The notes beneath the pieces were generated by a model that ran no database searches, was not told the DNA's origin, and saw nothing but the letters and a program-made list of their open reading frames with translations. From Siphonodentalium dalli (taxonomy: Eukaryota; Mollusca; Scaphopoda; Gadilida; Siphonodentaliidae): a stretch of 64,000 nt of DNA. Shown in pieces: positions 43,079-54,261 of this stretch. Position numbers and translations under genes: made by a program. Within the stretch, counting starts at the first letter, position 1. The number at the start of each line of letters is the position of its first letter. The DNA is taken from assembly GCA_032622095.1 (NCBI GenBank), contig CP136066.1:230644961-230708960 (forward strand). The letters are read 5' to 3'.

Positions 43079-44510
43079 GTGAGTACTGCCACATATATAT
43101 ACATACGTGAGTACTATATGTTATTAATTGGTTGTTTCCATATTGGCCTAGTTATGAGGCCGAGGTCACCGCATTTGCATGAGGCCACAGGCCGAAGGCT
43201 AATGCGACAGACCGAGGCCTCATAACTCGGTCAATGTGGAAACAACCAATTAATAAGTATTTTATTAATTAGCAACAATGTAATAATTGTTTCACAGGAT
43301 GAATATATTAACATAGATATACCATTGTCAGTATGTGCTTTATTACATTAAAAATTATTCCAGCAATTTTTATTCTTGTTAACTTTGTGAAGAACTTGCA
43401 GCGATTTCACTGTGCTATCAGTTTCCACTGGGAATGATATTGATAAGGATACATGTAGTTCATACACGTGCATGTATATTTACTCCCAATAAACAGTGAC
43501 CATAATTCATCCGAAACCAACTGCAATCTATCTTCCGTCGACCCAATATTCTTTGCCGATCGAGCTAATTACGTATGACGTCATTTACGTTTCCTTGACT
43601 TATTGGCCGCGTTTTCTACCTATGGCCGACTTTTTGTTACTTATTGGCCGCGTTTTCTACTTATTTGCCGACTTTTTGTTACGTATGACGCGGGCAGCGT
43701 TCTACTTATTGCGGCCGATAACCTATAGCTGATTAATAATGTCATATATAAACGTACGTAGGCCATATTGTTTTTCATATACAGCGACATCTCCATCCCT
43801 ATTTCAAGCTGAGATCCGAGAAAAACTATTATGCTCTCATGTCATCTGTGAGTCAAAGTTGAAAACAATAGTACTTACCTTATGCGGCCCGCTGTATTCT
43901 ATCGACAACGAAATAGATAATTAAGATAACAAGTATATATTGATTAGAAATTCATAAGCGAGAATCGCTCACACATGTGAAGCCCATGGGGTGAATTTCC
44001 GAATATGCCAATACTGTCATCGCTCTGCAACTTTTGAGGTACTACATAATATTGTAAATGTTGGAAGTTTATGTCTCCATAAACATATTTCGCAAATGTG
44101 GGCTGGTCATATCCTGGATGGCTTCGGTTTTGTTATTTTCTACACCAATAATGCACATTATAGTGCAGATTTTTCGAAGCACCGATTTCTCGCAAATTAT
44201 GCAATATCACTTCCAAATATTTATAGAAATATGAAGAATAACAATCACTGTACCCATGTCTTGCATAAAATTACGATTATTGTTATTTATACAATCGAAA
44301 GGCTCCCGTGCTGAACAAGATACAGATACCAATGAATGCCGCTTTATAAAAAGCATACATGCTTCCGTGAAGTTCCGGATATTATCCGACCATACAGTAA
44401 GGTTGAATACAAATCAATTACATATTTGCAGTGGTTATTCATGTTTCATCGATTGCTTTATAAATGTATGTCAAGGCCTAAATTTTACGAATGTTTACGA
44501 ATTGTTTATA

Positions 44511-44734
44511 TGTAATGGCCCTTTAAAGTTTAATTTACTCTTTAACTCACCTAGTTCCCTTCTGTCTTTGGCACACTATCTTATTTCTTCTCCTCGTTCT
44601 TTGTTCCCTCTCCCTCGTTCCCGCAAATCTATGTCCGTCCAACTCGCTCCTAGTCCGTCTCGCCCCCACTCCCTGTCGACCCCAAGAGGCCAACTATAAT
44701 TCGCAGATGTGCAAACCATTCATCGCTCATTACA
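44511..44734 (-). mobile_element. 3' LTR of the Gypsy element
   Basis: TGTAATGGCC...TCATTACA on the plus strand. Directly inside it (44735-44746) the minus strand reads CATGGAGGAA, a plausible polypurine tract. Confidence 0.85.
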
Positions 44735-45062
44735 TTCCTCCATGCCTCAACAAGAACATGTCCAAATGTTCTGACATCAAAATCATACTATAACCTGGAA
44801 ATCTTGACAACTGCTCTGTTAGTTAACTTATATACAATGTCATCGAGTTATATGCTCGTACTACGACACAGAACAACTTAACAATTTAGAAGTCTCCAAA
44901 TGTACATATTGTCATAATAATAATAATTATTATTTTGTTCTTCTTTGACACCAATCTGTACAAATTAAAATTATGTTATGATACTGCTACCCACAATAAC
45001 AGTATGACAGATTTTCTCAATATTTGTAAAATCAGTATATCAAGAGTTATTACAAGAACTTC

Positions 45063-45681
45063 CTAATCGAAAACCTGATATGATTCCAAATGAGCCAGCT
45101 TCCTAGTCAGTCTGCCAGCACGTGTTCTCTGTGATCTCCAACTGTCCATTCGCTCAACTACCTCATCCAACCGAGGGCTGATATTGGGCAACGTGTCAGA
45201 ATGGGGGATAAGTCCCATGGTGTGATACATATGAGTTCTGACGATGGTCATGTATGATCCCACTATCTTGTCCCATACTACTTGTCCTTTTGGCTGCTAA
45301 ATGATTGTTTCTATTTCTAACTGAATTATAAACCCCCCTAAATAGTGTTATTCTCTCATAATGCGCAAACTTCTGTGTCCGGCCTTCGACCATTCGAACC
45401 TTATAAACAACATCAGATATTATCTTTATAATTTGGAAAGGACCGACCCATTACTTACACAGCTTTGGACATTGACCTTTCTTTGCAGATGGTTTGTATA
45501 CCATAACAAGATCGCCAATGTCATAATTTGGACCTTGTTTCCTCTTGTCAAAGAAATGTTTCTGTCTCTCTTGAGCAGACCTAGCATTATCCCGAACCTT
45601 ATCAAAACTAAAGTCTAAACACTTTCTGAGCTTTCGAGCAAATTCAGATAGATTCTCAATTCCTCTCGTGACTTCCTCCAT
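45063..45681 (-). pseudogene. Gypsy integrase C-terminal region (fragment)
   Basis: The frame at 45451-45681 contains ARSAQERQKHFFDKRKQGP followed by YDIGDLVMVYKPSAKKGQ, the hallmark C-terminal part of Gypsy integrases (KRxxDxR...GDxVWV). Further C-terminal pieces with an RT-rich tail continue in other frames at 45196-45393 and 45063-45263. The HHCC and D,D-35-E parts are not found next to it. The same region is duplicated at 41935-42553. Confidence 0.8.
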
Positions 45682-45684
45682 ACA

Positions 45685-46203
45685 TCAAATATATAGGAAG
45701 CGTGACCTCTCTGCCAAACATGAGAAAATGAGGGGTAAATTTAGTAGAGGAGTGAACACTAGATCGATATGCCAATAAAACTGTTGGTAAATGCTGATCC
45801 CATTATCTCTGGTTATCCTTCTATGAATAACACCCTCCTTCAACACCAGTCTGTTCCACTGTGTCCATAAACTTCTCACCACTTTCGAACAACCAACTGG
45901 GCACCCTGGTCTACTGCTCGGCACAGAGGCCTTCATCATCTGTAAAATCAGTCGTATATCTTGGTCAGCTTCCTGTTTATGACCCATTCCATTAAGTGCA
46001 CTCTTGAAATCAACCAAGCCTTCCTTCTGCTCAATGGTAGTGGCACATATGTCATTGTTTTCCTGACTAACTCCTGGGAAGCGGCTATATGCTACCTCAC
46101 GAGAAGAGCAATCATTCTTATTTGCTCCCGGAATCCCCCAAGGGAAGCTGTTATATGCTGCCTCACCTGGAGTTTCCCTTTCAGCAAATAGTACTCTTGA
46201 CAA
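45685..46203 (-). pseudogene. Gypsy RNase H to integrase linker (fragment)
   Basis: A 172-codon frame including ADQDIRLILQMM and WNRLVLKEGVIHRR, the stretch that normally precedes the integrase zinc domain. The sequence then moves abruptly to YWHIDLVFTPLLN, consistent with an internal deletion of the integrase core. Confidence 0.65.
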
Positions 46204-46345
46204 TGCACTGCATTTCCATTCGCCACTCCATCTTTGTGTCTAATCGCAAAATCACATGCTGAGAGCTAAATAGCCCACCTTTCTCTTCTCCCAGTTGGGT
46301 CAGATCCAGCTTTCAGATCTCTGCAATTCAGTAAAAAATGTACTC

Positions 46346-46630
46346 CTACCAGATAAGGTAGAAAATGCATGATTGCCCATATAATTGCCCAAAATTCTCT
46401 GTCATAAGTGCTCCATCTCCCAGCTGTTTTGACAAGGCAGCACTTGCATAAGCTATGACATGTTCATTCCCATCCAAATGTTGTGACAGAACTGAGCCCA
46501 GAAAACTCTTAACTTCTTTCACTGTTACGGGAACAGGAAACATTCTTACCTTCTCAATATTTGTGAAATCTTGTTCTACACATTGTGCCGAAACCTGGTG
46601 ACCCAAGAAAGTTACTTTATCCTGGAACAA
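46346..46630 (-). pseudogene. Gypsy RT thumb fused to RNase H remnant
   Basis: FLGHQVSAQCVEQD and VKEVKSFLGSV are the Gypsy post-palm region. It is followed directly by HVIAYASAALSKQ, which belongs to the RNase H domain much further on, indicating a deletion of roughly 100 codons between them. Confidence 0.8.
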
Positions 46631-46653
46631 ATGACATTTGACATGTTTTGCTT

Positions 46654-47424
46654 TTAAGTCGGCACGTCGGAGGCGGTAAAGACTTCAGATAAAGCTTCCA
46701 AATGAGACTCAAAGTCTGAAGTAAACAAAATGACGTCGTCGATACAGACCAGACAGTTTCTCCAATTCATTCCGGTCAGAACCATTTCCATTAAGCGTTG
46801 GCAGGTAGCCGGAGCGTTCGACAAACCGAAAGTTAAAATATTAACGTGATACAACCCAGTTCCTGTTGAAAAATCTGTTTTGCTGTTATCAGACTCATCC
46901 ATGTTAATCTGCCAATAACATGATGCCATATCAATCGTACTTAGAAACTTTGCACCAGATAGAGTATATATACAGTCATAAATGCGTGGTAAAGGATGTG
47001 CGTCTTTCTGTGTGATGGAGTTTACACGCCTATAATCAATGCAAAAAGTTATTGATCCATCTTTTTTTCTCACTTACACTATTGGAGAACACCATGGACT
47101 TTGACTGGGATCGACTATCCCTGACTGAATTATTTGCGATATGGTTTCATCAACTTCATTCCTATAACCATGAGGAATACGCCGTGGGAGTTGTTTTATT
47201 GGTCTCGCATTGCCAGTATTGATCACATGTTTGACCAACCCTGTTCTACCAAGGTCATCGGGACCTGTGCTAAACACATCTTGGTAATCGGCAATTAGTT
47301 TGTCAACTTTACGTCTTTGGGAATGTGTTAACTTTTGATAATTAATATCCACATTCAAACACTTCTTATCGATTTCAGGGTTTGTGTTCACAACATTTAC
47401 GTTGATTTTTTGGTTTAATGACAA
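46654..47424 (-). pseudogene. Gypsy reverse transcriptase (broken)
   Basis: Residues typical of the RT fingers and palm are clear: PIKQLPRRIPHGYRNEV, QSGIVDPSQSPWCSPIV, KKDGSITFCIDYRRVN, FLSTIDMASCYWQI, LTFGLSNAPATCQRLM and the catalytic LVCIDDVILF (CIDD in place of the usual YxDD/FxDD). A TAA stop at about 47074-47076, just after SPIV, splits the domain into two frames, and a frameshift follows at SEVFTASDVPT. The enzyme would be inactive. Confidence 0.88.
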
Positions 47425-47907
47425 ACTTTGTCATTAAACAATTCATATCATACACACCTACTCGAGCAATTTTTGTCCCTGAATCAACAGCCAAATGGAA
47501 ACTTCCCAATGGCATATTCTGATTTAGCAATATCGGAGCCTTGCTCACATTCATAATGTGTGCTATAGTTGTGGAGTCCTTAGCTACACCTGCTGACCTA
47601 GCTATCATCAAACCACAGTCATTCTGAAAACTTCCATCTGGTTCAATAACACCGGCCATTCCATCACAAACAATGTCATAACTGTTGGCTTACTCTAAAC
47701 GTACCTTAATTAACTTTTCACATCTGGCTGGAATCCATTCTTCACTGAACAGACCTGAGGAAATGCACGCCAATTTGGGAGAAATGGAATTGCTTCATTT
47801 CCAATATGCAGCACACCAGTTTGCGAGTCAATGACACCTCCAGCATCCTTTATACAATTCCACCATATGAGAGCCGGAAATGCTACACAGTTAGCAATAA
47901 GAAACAT
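47375..47907 (-). pseudogene. Gypsy pol between protease and RT (fragments)
   Basis: Two short frames (47710-47907 and 47375-47659) carry the spacer between protease and RT, including IAHIMNVSKAPILLNQNMPLG. Frames are interrupted at about 47660-47710. No catalytic motif is expected here. Confidence 0.55.
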
Positions 47908-48021
47908 ATAATCAAATTGTTTTGCACCAACTGATATTGAGACCCTTAATTCACCCAGTAACTCAACTGGTTGATCATGAACAGAAATAGCAGATATTTT
48001 GATTGCGATAAGTTTTCTAGA

Positions 48022-48210
48022 TCACAATATCTCATGACTCTTCCTAAAGTTGTCACTGATTATACCCACTGAAGAACCTGTATCCACTAATACCTTGGTT
48101 TGTACCCCATCAATAGTGACCAATATCAGAGAAGATAGACCCTTTAAGTCTGACACGTTGCCCAATTGTTTAACTTCAGAGGTCGGCATTTTGGGCTCAA
48201 TCCCAGCCAT
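48022..48210 (-). pseudogene. Gypsy aspartic protease
   Basis: The active-site motif VLVDTGSSVGIIS follows LILVTIDGVQTK, the standard retropepsin N-terminal strand pair. The domain's second half (about 47910-48020) is in a broken frame. Confidence 0.8.
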
Positions 48211-48217
48211 TAATAGT

Positions 48218-49078
48218 TTAAATCTTGACCTGAATTTCTTGAATCATATTGCTGTCAGTTTTGGGGATAAAATCCACGTGAATATGAACCTCGAACACGA
48301 CCTTGACTCCCGTACGACCCCTTTGTTTTGAAACAGTGGGACATTCACGATATAAATGACCAATACCACGACAACCGTAACAGGTTACCCCCTCCATATC
48401 AGAGAATATCCCTCTAGATTGAGGCCAACCCCGATCTGAAACACTACGTGCCTCTATCCGATCTTGCATTCGGTCGATCTGACCTTGAAGAGCAACACAT
48501 TCAGTAATTGGCTCATGGGAGTTCACATGAGCTTGGACCATGTTTAGTTCTGCAATGTTTTTTTTTTCTCAATGCTATTGCGAACTTCCAATTTTGCAGC
48601 CATTTCTAATGCATCATGAACCGATTTTGGCTCTTTCCTCCGAATTTTCAAACCTATTTCCCCAATACCAGCAAGGAACCGAGTTAAAACTACATCCTGT
48701 TTTGCCTCCACGTTGTATTTGGGATAAGCTTTTGTCACCAATCTCCGCAATTCACCAATATAAAAACACTGCTAGATTCTCACCTGTTTTCCGAGATCGA
48801 ATTGTCAGCTCAACTCGAAATGCATCCACACAAGCCACTGAAGAGTAAGCCTCTATAAAAAATCTCAATTACCTTATCCCAATCTGCCTTCTTTTATTTT
48901 GGTATGGCTCGAAAAACCGAAAATGCTTCATCACCCAGTAATGTAGGGAATATTTCTAAATATTTCTTTCGTGCATAAACTTGGGCCCAGTATTCAAACT
49001 GTTCCAACCACCCGTCAAAGTAATCACCCTGTTGCCCAAGAAATTTATCAGGAGGAGGTGCAACAAATGATGCCATAT
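48218..49078 (-). pseudogene. Gypsy gag with zinc knuckle (frameshifted)
   Basis: Gag begins at ATG 49076-49078 (MASFVAPPPDKFLGQQGDYF), directly after the stop of the preceding ORF (TAAATG). It reads through a capsid-like segment (WLEQFEYWAQVY), breaks near 48894, resumes at 48750 (MRRLVTKAYPKYN, FLAGIGEIGLKI) and again at 48541. It ends with a CX2CX4HX4C zinc knuckle, CYGCRGIGHLYREC (about 48345-48390). At least two frameshifts are needed to join these parts. Confidence 0.8.
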
Positions 49079-49856
49079 TTATTTATATCTCTTGAAACAA
49101 ATAAAGTCAACACTACGATCTGACTCTGAATCCGAATCAGAACTTGATAAGCATTCAATGTCTGACTCAAAAAGGTTAATAATATATTGGCCAATATAAC
49201 TACATCTAAATCCTGAAAATTTTGCACAAAAATTCACTTCGGCCCTAAATTCCTGAATCAAAACATTGAACCACTGCTTCTTCACCTCAGATAATGCATG
49301 CAGGCCATTATAAAGGTTACAGTACATATATCTCTTTTTACTTCGCAACCGCTTGTTTTTGACTCTCTTTATAATTCGTTCATCCCACGATAGGTCCAAT
49401 ACCTAGTGTAGGACTGCTTGGTGCAGTTATGTAATTTAATCAATGCATTGATCTCAATAATTTTCTTGTTAATTGTTTTTTGGTATCGAATAACATCAGA
49501 CGACTTCAAACCAAACTCAGACAGGACAATGTCATTTGTAGAATAAAATTTCTCAAAACAGCATGTTGGAATGTTCACAAAACCAACTAATGCAGTTGGA
49601 AATATTTTCTTTATAACCGATTCAAATTCTAACATCCGATTGAATACTGTTTCAGCGGAATTGTCATTAGGTCGAATGATTTCTTCCACGATGATAATAT
49701 TACAACTGCCTCATCTTTCAACAGCTCAATGGAAGCACCTCGGATAATTTTGTATTCAATATTTATATCTTTCGGCTGTTGATATTTGTCAAATTTATTT
49801 GCACGAGAATCGGCAGCAAAGAAACATCTTCCAACTCCAGGCACCATGATTATCAC
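49079..49856 (-). pseudogene. Extra 5' ORF with SGNH-hydrolase-like motifs
   Basis: Upstream of gag the element encodes another protein, now in three overlapping frames (49629-49856, 49369-49689, 49079-49399). The order of motifs fits an SGNH/GDSL hydrolase: a block I-like segment GRCFFAADSRAN near the start (ADS for GDS), a possible block III N-D in RPNDNSAET, strand ALVGFVNIP, and LYNGLHALS near the end, resembling the block V DxxH with Asn for Asp. The C-terminus is acidic (SSSDSDSESD). Families of LINEs are known to carry esterase domains, but I do not know this for Gypsy elements with certainty. The catalytic assignment is inference; two of three catalytic positions look altered and frames are broken. 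Confidence 0.5.
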
Positions 49857-50034
49857 AACATGTGCAATTTAAAGCCATATTTCAGATTCTTAGAATTGCA
49901 CCAATTAGGAGAGTATAAAATAGGGCTGTGTGTGTCAGAAGCAGTTTTATATTACCTCCATGACAAAATTACAAACAACACAATTTAAAACTTTTCTTGA
50001 ATTTCCATTTGACTTCATATACTCGAATTTCTCG

Positions 50035-50052
50035 ATCCAACCGCTGCCACCA
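50035..50052 (-). other. Primer-binding site, tRNA-Leu type
   Basis: The plus strand reads AACCGCTGCCACCA one base before the 5' LTR edge. This matches the 3' end of metazoan tRNA-Leu (acceptor CCGCTGCCA plus CCA). On the element's sense strand it is TGGTGGCAGCGG, the primer site for minus-strand DNA synthesis. Confidence 0.75.
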
Positions 50053-50053
50053 A

Positions 50054-50269
50054 TGTAATTGCCCTTTAATATACTATTTAAATCACCTGGATCCCTTCTG
50101 TCTTTGGTCCACTATCTTATTTCTTCTCCTCGTTCTTTCTTCCCTCTCTCTCGTTCCCGCAATTCTCTGCCCGTCCAACTCGCTCCTCGTCCGTCTCGCC
50201 CCACTTCCTGTCGACCCCAAGAGGCCAACTCCAATTCGCAGATGTGCAAACCATTCATCGTTCATTACA
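50054..50269 (-). mobile_element. 5' LTR of the Gypsy element
   Basis: TGTAATTGCC...TCATTACA on the plus strand, aligned along its length with 44511-44734 but lacking about 8 bp near the left end. It lies 150 bp before the ZP-N exon of CUB-ZP copy 2. Confidence 0.9.
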
Positions 50270-50418
50270 TTTACAAACAGCAGTGTTTGCTTGAAATCCT
50301 ATCTACCCTCCCCTCTCTATACAAGTCCGTTGTTTTGTGTTGTTGTTGTTGTTGTTATTGTACTTGAATGATACGGTGACCATCTAATAGGACAGTGTAT
50401 CTTTAACATTTTGTTCAG

Positions 50419-50624
50419 CTGCCGTTCCCCGCGATGTCGTGTCGTTGGAGTGTCACGAATCCACTTTCGAAGTCAATGTGAACATGACGATCATGGAATA
50501 TGCCTCCGTCCACCAGGACATCATGCGAATCGAGCTAGGGGATACGTGTCTGGGCTCATACACAAACTACTCTCACGAATTACTGTTCAACTACAACTAC
50601 ACGGAATGTGAAGGCACAATGACG
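50419..50624 (+). pseudogene. CUB-ZP copy 2, ZP-N exon
   Basis: A 206-bp exon with acceptor TTTTGTTCAG and donor ATGACG|GTTAGT, same length and phases as 28082-28287. It encodes VSLECHESTFEV, MRIELGDTCLGSY and YTECEGTMT, keeping all three ZP-N cysteines, and the frame is open. Unlike copy 1 there is no upstream array of truncated copies. It is grouped as pseudogene because of defects in neighbouring exons. Confidence 0.85.
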
Positions 50625-50986
50625 GTTAGTGTAACTAAGGACGTGTGTTTTGCATAAATCCAGTAAATTTGCAATACATTTTTCAACAAAGAATTTACGT
50701 GGATCTATCCGGCGAAAAATCTTGAATTCCACATATCCCTATCTTCATTGTATATATAATCTTAACAATTATTGAGAGAAGATCAAAACTAAGTATTTTA
50801 ATACATTTGAGAGGTGAAATTATCCTTTTTATATTTTTGTCCCATTATAGGCACAAAGAACAGCTTGAATAATAAAAAATACACAACAATCCAACCACAA
50901 TAGCTCATTGTATTGGCGTTATAATGGGAAGTTTCATGTGTTCCATAATTTTGAGCTGTATGCTTATTTGTATAAAAGTATTAGTT

Positions 50987-51130
50987 ATCTTCGGCAACAT
51001 CGGGGGTACATGCAGATTTAATTTAATGATGTCGAATGAATCTCGAGACGGAGGCAAGGGATTCAAAAAGAGACATCCAGCTATTAAATCTCCATGTATA
51101 CCCCAGATGTTGCCGAAAATAACTATTGTG
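50987..51130. repeat. Inverted repeat
   Basis: TTATCTTCGGCAACATC(G)GGGGTA on the left is complementary to TACCCCAGATGTTGCCGAAAATAA on the right. Probably a worn foldback MITE. Sequence to 52260 holds nothing else recognisable. Confidence 0.75.
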
Positions 51131-52264
51131 TTCCCATAACCATGGCATTGCGTCCTCAATTTAAGTGTGTAGGGTGGTTGTTTTTCTGAGTGATCATAAT
51201 TATGAAATGTCTTGAATAAAAAAAAGCGTGCAACACCCTTAAAGATGCAATGTCCGAGTTGCCACCAAATTAGTCAAAACGTTGGGTCAATAGCCAAAAT
51301 CTGACACAAATTCAAAACGTGTTACAACGCCCTCTTTTGAAAGGCGTTATCTGGTCATCACAACCTCCTAACATGAGTGGGATGTCTGAAATATGGCGGT
51401 CATTTTAAAGATTTAATAATAACATACAAGTCAGAAAAATTATGTTAACGGCCCGAGAAATCGTTTAGATATACATGAATTAGACTGCATTAAACGAAAA
51501 TACTCATTTGAACACAATATTCTCCGAAGCTATGCTTTTCTCCTGTATTTCTGTTGTAGAAACTAATTTTTCATTATTCCAATAAGCGGAATATTTCAAC
51601 CATAGATTAACTAACTGGTATTATTCAATAGAGATTTTTCGCAGACCGCGTTACGACCGCGTTTAGCTATCCATTGTCGTATAATATATGTCAAACCATT
51701 CCTTTCGCATTCAATGACGACCAGGATTGAAATATACAACGCATGGCCAATCGATCGCAGTCAGATTTTCGCTTCGCACGACCTATACCACAGTACTAGG
51801 CTGTTCGTCAAACCCGAAACACTGGGTCTCCTTTATAACATATCCAATATCCGCTAAAAATCCGCTTTGAGAAAATTATTTTACAGCGATTTTAAAACGG
51901 CCGATTTTTCCGGCCATTGGAAGTATAGTCTTTTCCGCAATATCCATTATCGGCGACATCACATCATCCACATGCCTTACTCCTTCGATATATATCAGTT
52001 TGTGTGCAATTAGAGTATGGTGAATAGAGTGGCACGGGTAGAAACTAAATCACGGTCATGAAATGACTGTCAAAATGGCCGCAACTCCAAGCCATAACAT
52101 GACGAAAGCAACATATTGAATAATCACCTAGAAGTGAACATAGGTATTTATAATTTATAAGTATGTTGATATATATCTTTAAAGATACATATATCATTAA
52201 AACAGATCCATCTGAACGATTTATTGGTCGCTGCACTGCAAGTTAAACCCAGTGATTTACGTAT

Positions 52265-52660
52265 TTAACCCTTTACCCAACAAACCTGCCAAAACCGGCC
52301 AAATAAAGCTTCAACAGCCTAAAATATCTGTCTGTCTCAATAGAACCATACAAATATGGATATCATTGGAACCGGCCCCTTGACCACATTGTGATAGTTA
52401 CAGTTATGCCCTGTGCCAATGCATTCTCTTATATATGCGAGTCGACCATATGTCGCCTCGCATATATAAGAGAATGCATTGGCCTAAAAAAAATCTTTTT
52501 TAAACACTTTTTACCATTTTTTCTTACATTCTTTAACAATTTTATAATTTTTAATGTGTTAAGCCAATGCATTCTCTTATATATGCGAGGCGACCTATGG
52601 TCGACTCGCATATATATGAGAATGCATTGGCACAGGGCCCTTCTGTTGGGTAAAGGGTAA
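52265..52660. mobile_element. piggyBac-like double-hairpin MITE, copy 2 (inverted)
   Basis: The same element as 32264-32663 in the opposite orientation: TTAACCCTTTACCCAACA at left, the GCTTCAACAGCC arm, hairpins at about 52412-52483 and 52564-52635, then TGTTGGGTAAAGGG with the final TTAA mutated to GTAA. Confidence 0.85.
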
Positions 52661-52954
52661 AGTGCTGGTGTTCTGCTTAGATTGCATCCAGCATTCGGGC
52701 AAAAATAATAATTTCTGAAGATTCGCCACACAGTGTGTGGTAGTTTTATTCAGAATAACAATTAATTGTTGAATGTAAGGCCGAAACTGAAGAGCACACC
52801 CTTGTGGTATAAATATTAGTTACATTTCCGGAATGTTCAACATTCTCCGTGATAATAAACAATTATTTGTCGTAATGCTGGAAAAACACTCTTATCTTCA
52901 ATAGATTAGCAACCCATCTCACCAGATCGAAGAGACAGTAGATTGTATATTTTA

Positions 52955-52975
52955 CCCCCCCCCCCCCCTCCACAA
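52955..52975. repeat. Poly-C tract
   Basis: A run of about 15 C interrupted by T near 52955-52975; simple sequence. Confidence 0.8.
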
Positions 52976-53313
52976 CCAACTGACCAAGAAACCTTCATTG
53001 CAAATTTCTTCCGGGTCTAATCGTCTGAGACCAGCCTATAAGCACACGTTCCCAATAATCTTATATTCTAGTCGGAAGTGTTCATATGTGGTGGTTGTAT
53101 GATACAACAATCCACCCATCTGACTGTGTGTGGGTATATATAATTAAACAGAGGGATTACAAACAAAAGAATACAGACTTATGGCTTATGGTTACGGTTA
53201 GAATGTGCGTACAACTTGGTGACGTAGTGCTCTAACTATAAGCGTAGCAGTTAACCGTGAGTTTACGAAATCTCTCTAATGTGGTGGGGCGCATAACGTT
53301 AGTCATCAGAAAC

Positions 53314-53689
53314 TTAACCCTTTACCCAACAGAACGGCCTTGTGCCAATGCATTCTCTTATATATGTGAGTCGACCATAGGGCGCCTCGCATATATAAGA
53401 GAATGCATTGGCTTAACACGTATTAAAAATGATAAAATGTTAAAAATGAAAGAATTTTTTTTTTTAGGCCAATGCATTCTCTTATATATGCGAGGCGACC
53501 TATGGTCGACTCGCATATATAAGATAATGCATTGGCACAGGGCATAACTGTAACTATCACAATGTGGTCAATGAACCGGTTCCAATAATATCCATATTTG
53601 TATGGTGTTATTGAGACAGACCGAAGATATTTTAGGCTGTTGAAGCTTTATTTGGGCGTTTTTGGTCGGTTTGTTGGGTAAAGGGTTAA
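53314..53689. mobile_element. piggyBac-like double-hairpin MITE, copy 3
   Basis: Intact TTAA at both ends and termini CCCTTTACCCAACA. Hairpins lie at about 53344-53414 and 53470-53536 with a shortened AT spacer. Same orientation as 32264-32663. It lies 127 bp before the ZP-C exon of copy 2. Confidence 0.88.
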
Positions 53690-53816
53690 GGAAATAAACC
53701 TTAAAACCCGGGACTATATAACTCACCAGGACTCGCCTCATTATTTATTTCTTCATGGCCATCCGTGTGGTGTGTACATGTATATAGTGTCTACCCCAAT
53801 CTTTCCTTCACCACAG

Positions 53817-54232
53817 GTTGATATTAATGACACAGTGAAATTCAACAACTACCTGGCTTATCAGAACCGTGATCCATCTGGCGTTATTGTAACGGGAGAG
53901 GAATGGGCGGTAGGACTGGAATGTACATTTTGACCAGAAACGCACCCACATTTCGACTTCATATCGCAAACTGTCCCGGACCAATCTCATACTGTGAGCG
54001 GAGCTTGTAGTGGGAACTTATCTGCTACTGTCCGTATATACAACGACTCTTCTCTCAACTGGCCGCTAGGTGCAAACTCCATGAATATGTCCATGATGTT
54101 TGTCGGACAGAAGTATTTCGTGCAGCTTACATACCCGATATCTCACGGGCTTAAGATCGTCCTCGGGGATTGTCTCGCTATGCCAGACGCATCTGCACAT
54201 TTACACCAGGCGTACACACTTATCAATGACGG
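53817..54232 (+). pseudogene. CUB-ZP copy 2, ZP-C exon part 1 with in-frame stop
   Basis: A 416-bp exon homologous to 35608-36014, acceptor TTCACCACAG and donor GACGG|GTTAGT. It opens VDINDTVKFNNYLAYQ and later reads VRIYNDSSLNWPL and LGDCLAMPD. At 53931-53933, just after LECTF, the frame has TGA where copy 1 has a Gln codon. Translation would stop in the middle of the ZP module. A three-codon insertion (SGACSGN) lengthens the exon. The sequence is otherwise open and similar, so the stop is probably recent or polymorphic. Confidence 0.85.
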
Positions 54233-54261
54233 GTTAGTTAACGTTAAACAAGATGTACATA

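Larger units (their letters stand above)
42702..45829 (+). repeat. 3128-bp tandem duplication, second copy
   Basis: Differences from the first copy include C for A at about 43433 (GTTTCCACTG), T for G in TACAAATTAAAA and CTCATCCAAC for CTCGTCCAAC. The right edge lies inside the Gypsy pol remnant, which continues uninterrupted after 45829. The left edge lies at ATCAACGTTTTGTTCAAC. Confidence 0.97.
44511..50269 (-). mobile_element. Ty3/Gypsy LTR retrotransposon, decayed
   Basis: A 5.76-kb minus-strand element between LTRs of 216 bp (50054-50269, 5' LTR) and 224 bp (44511-44734, 3' LTR) that are roughly 88 percent alike, so the insertion is old. Both LTRs run TG...CA. Order of parts from the 5' LTR: tRNA-Leu primer site, SGNH-like ORF, gag with zinc knuckle, protease, reverse transcriptase, RNase H remnant and integrase remnant. 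PR-RT-RH-IN order places it in Ty3/Gypsy. Most of the RNase H and the integrase catalytic core are missing and several frames are broken, so it cannot be autonomous. Flanks TTTATA and TTTACA may be a worn target duplication. It sits in the intron between CUB part 2 and ZP-N of CUB-ZP copy 2, antisense to that gene. Confidence 0.9.

Noticed and set aside
43991-44699. Identical plus-strand frames at 39840-41571 and 42968-44699 as a duplicated gene pair
   Set aside because: They are repeated only because of the 3128-bp duplication; apart from the CUB exon, which lies in a different frame from the 39840 ORF, they show no domains.
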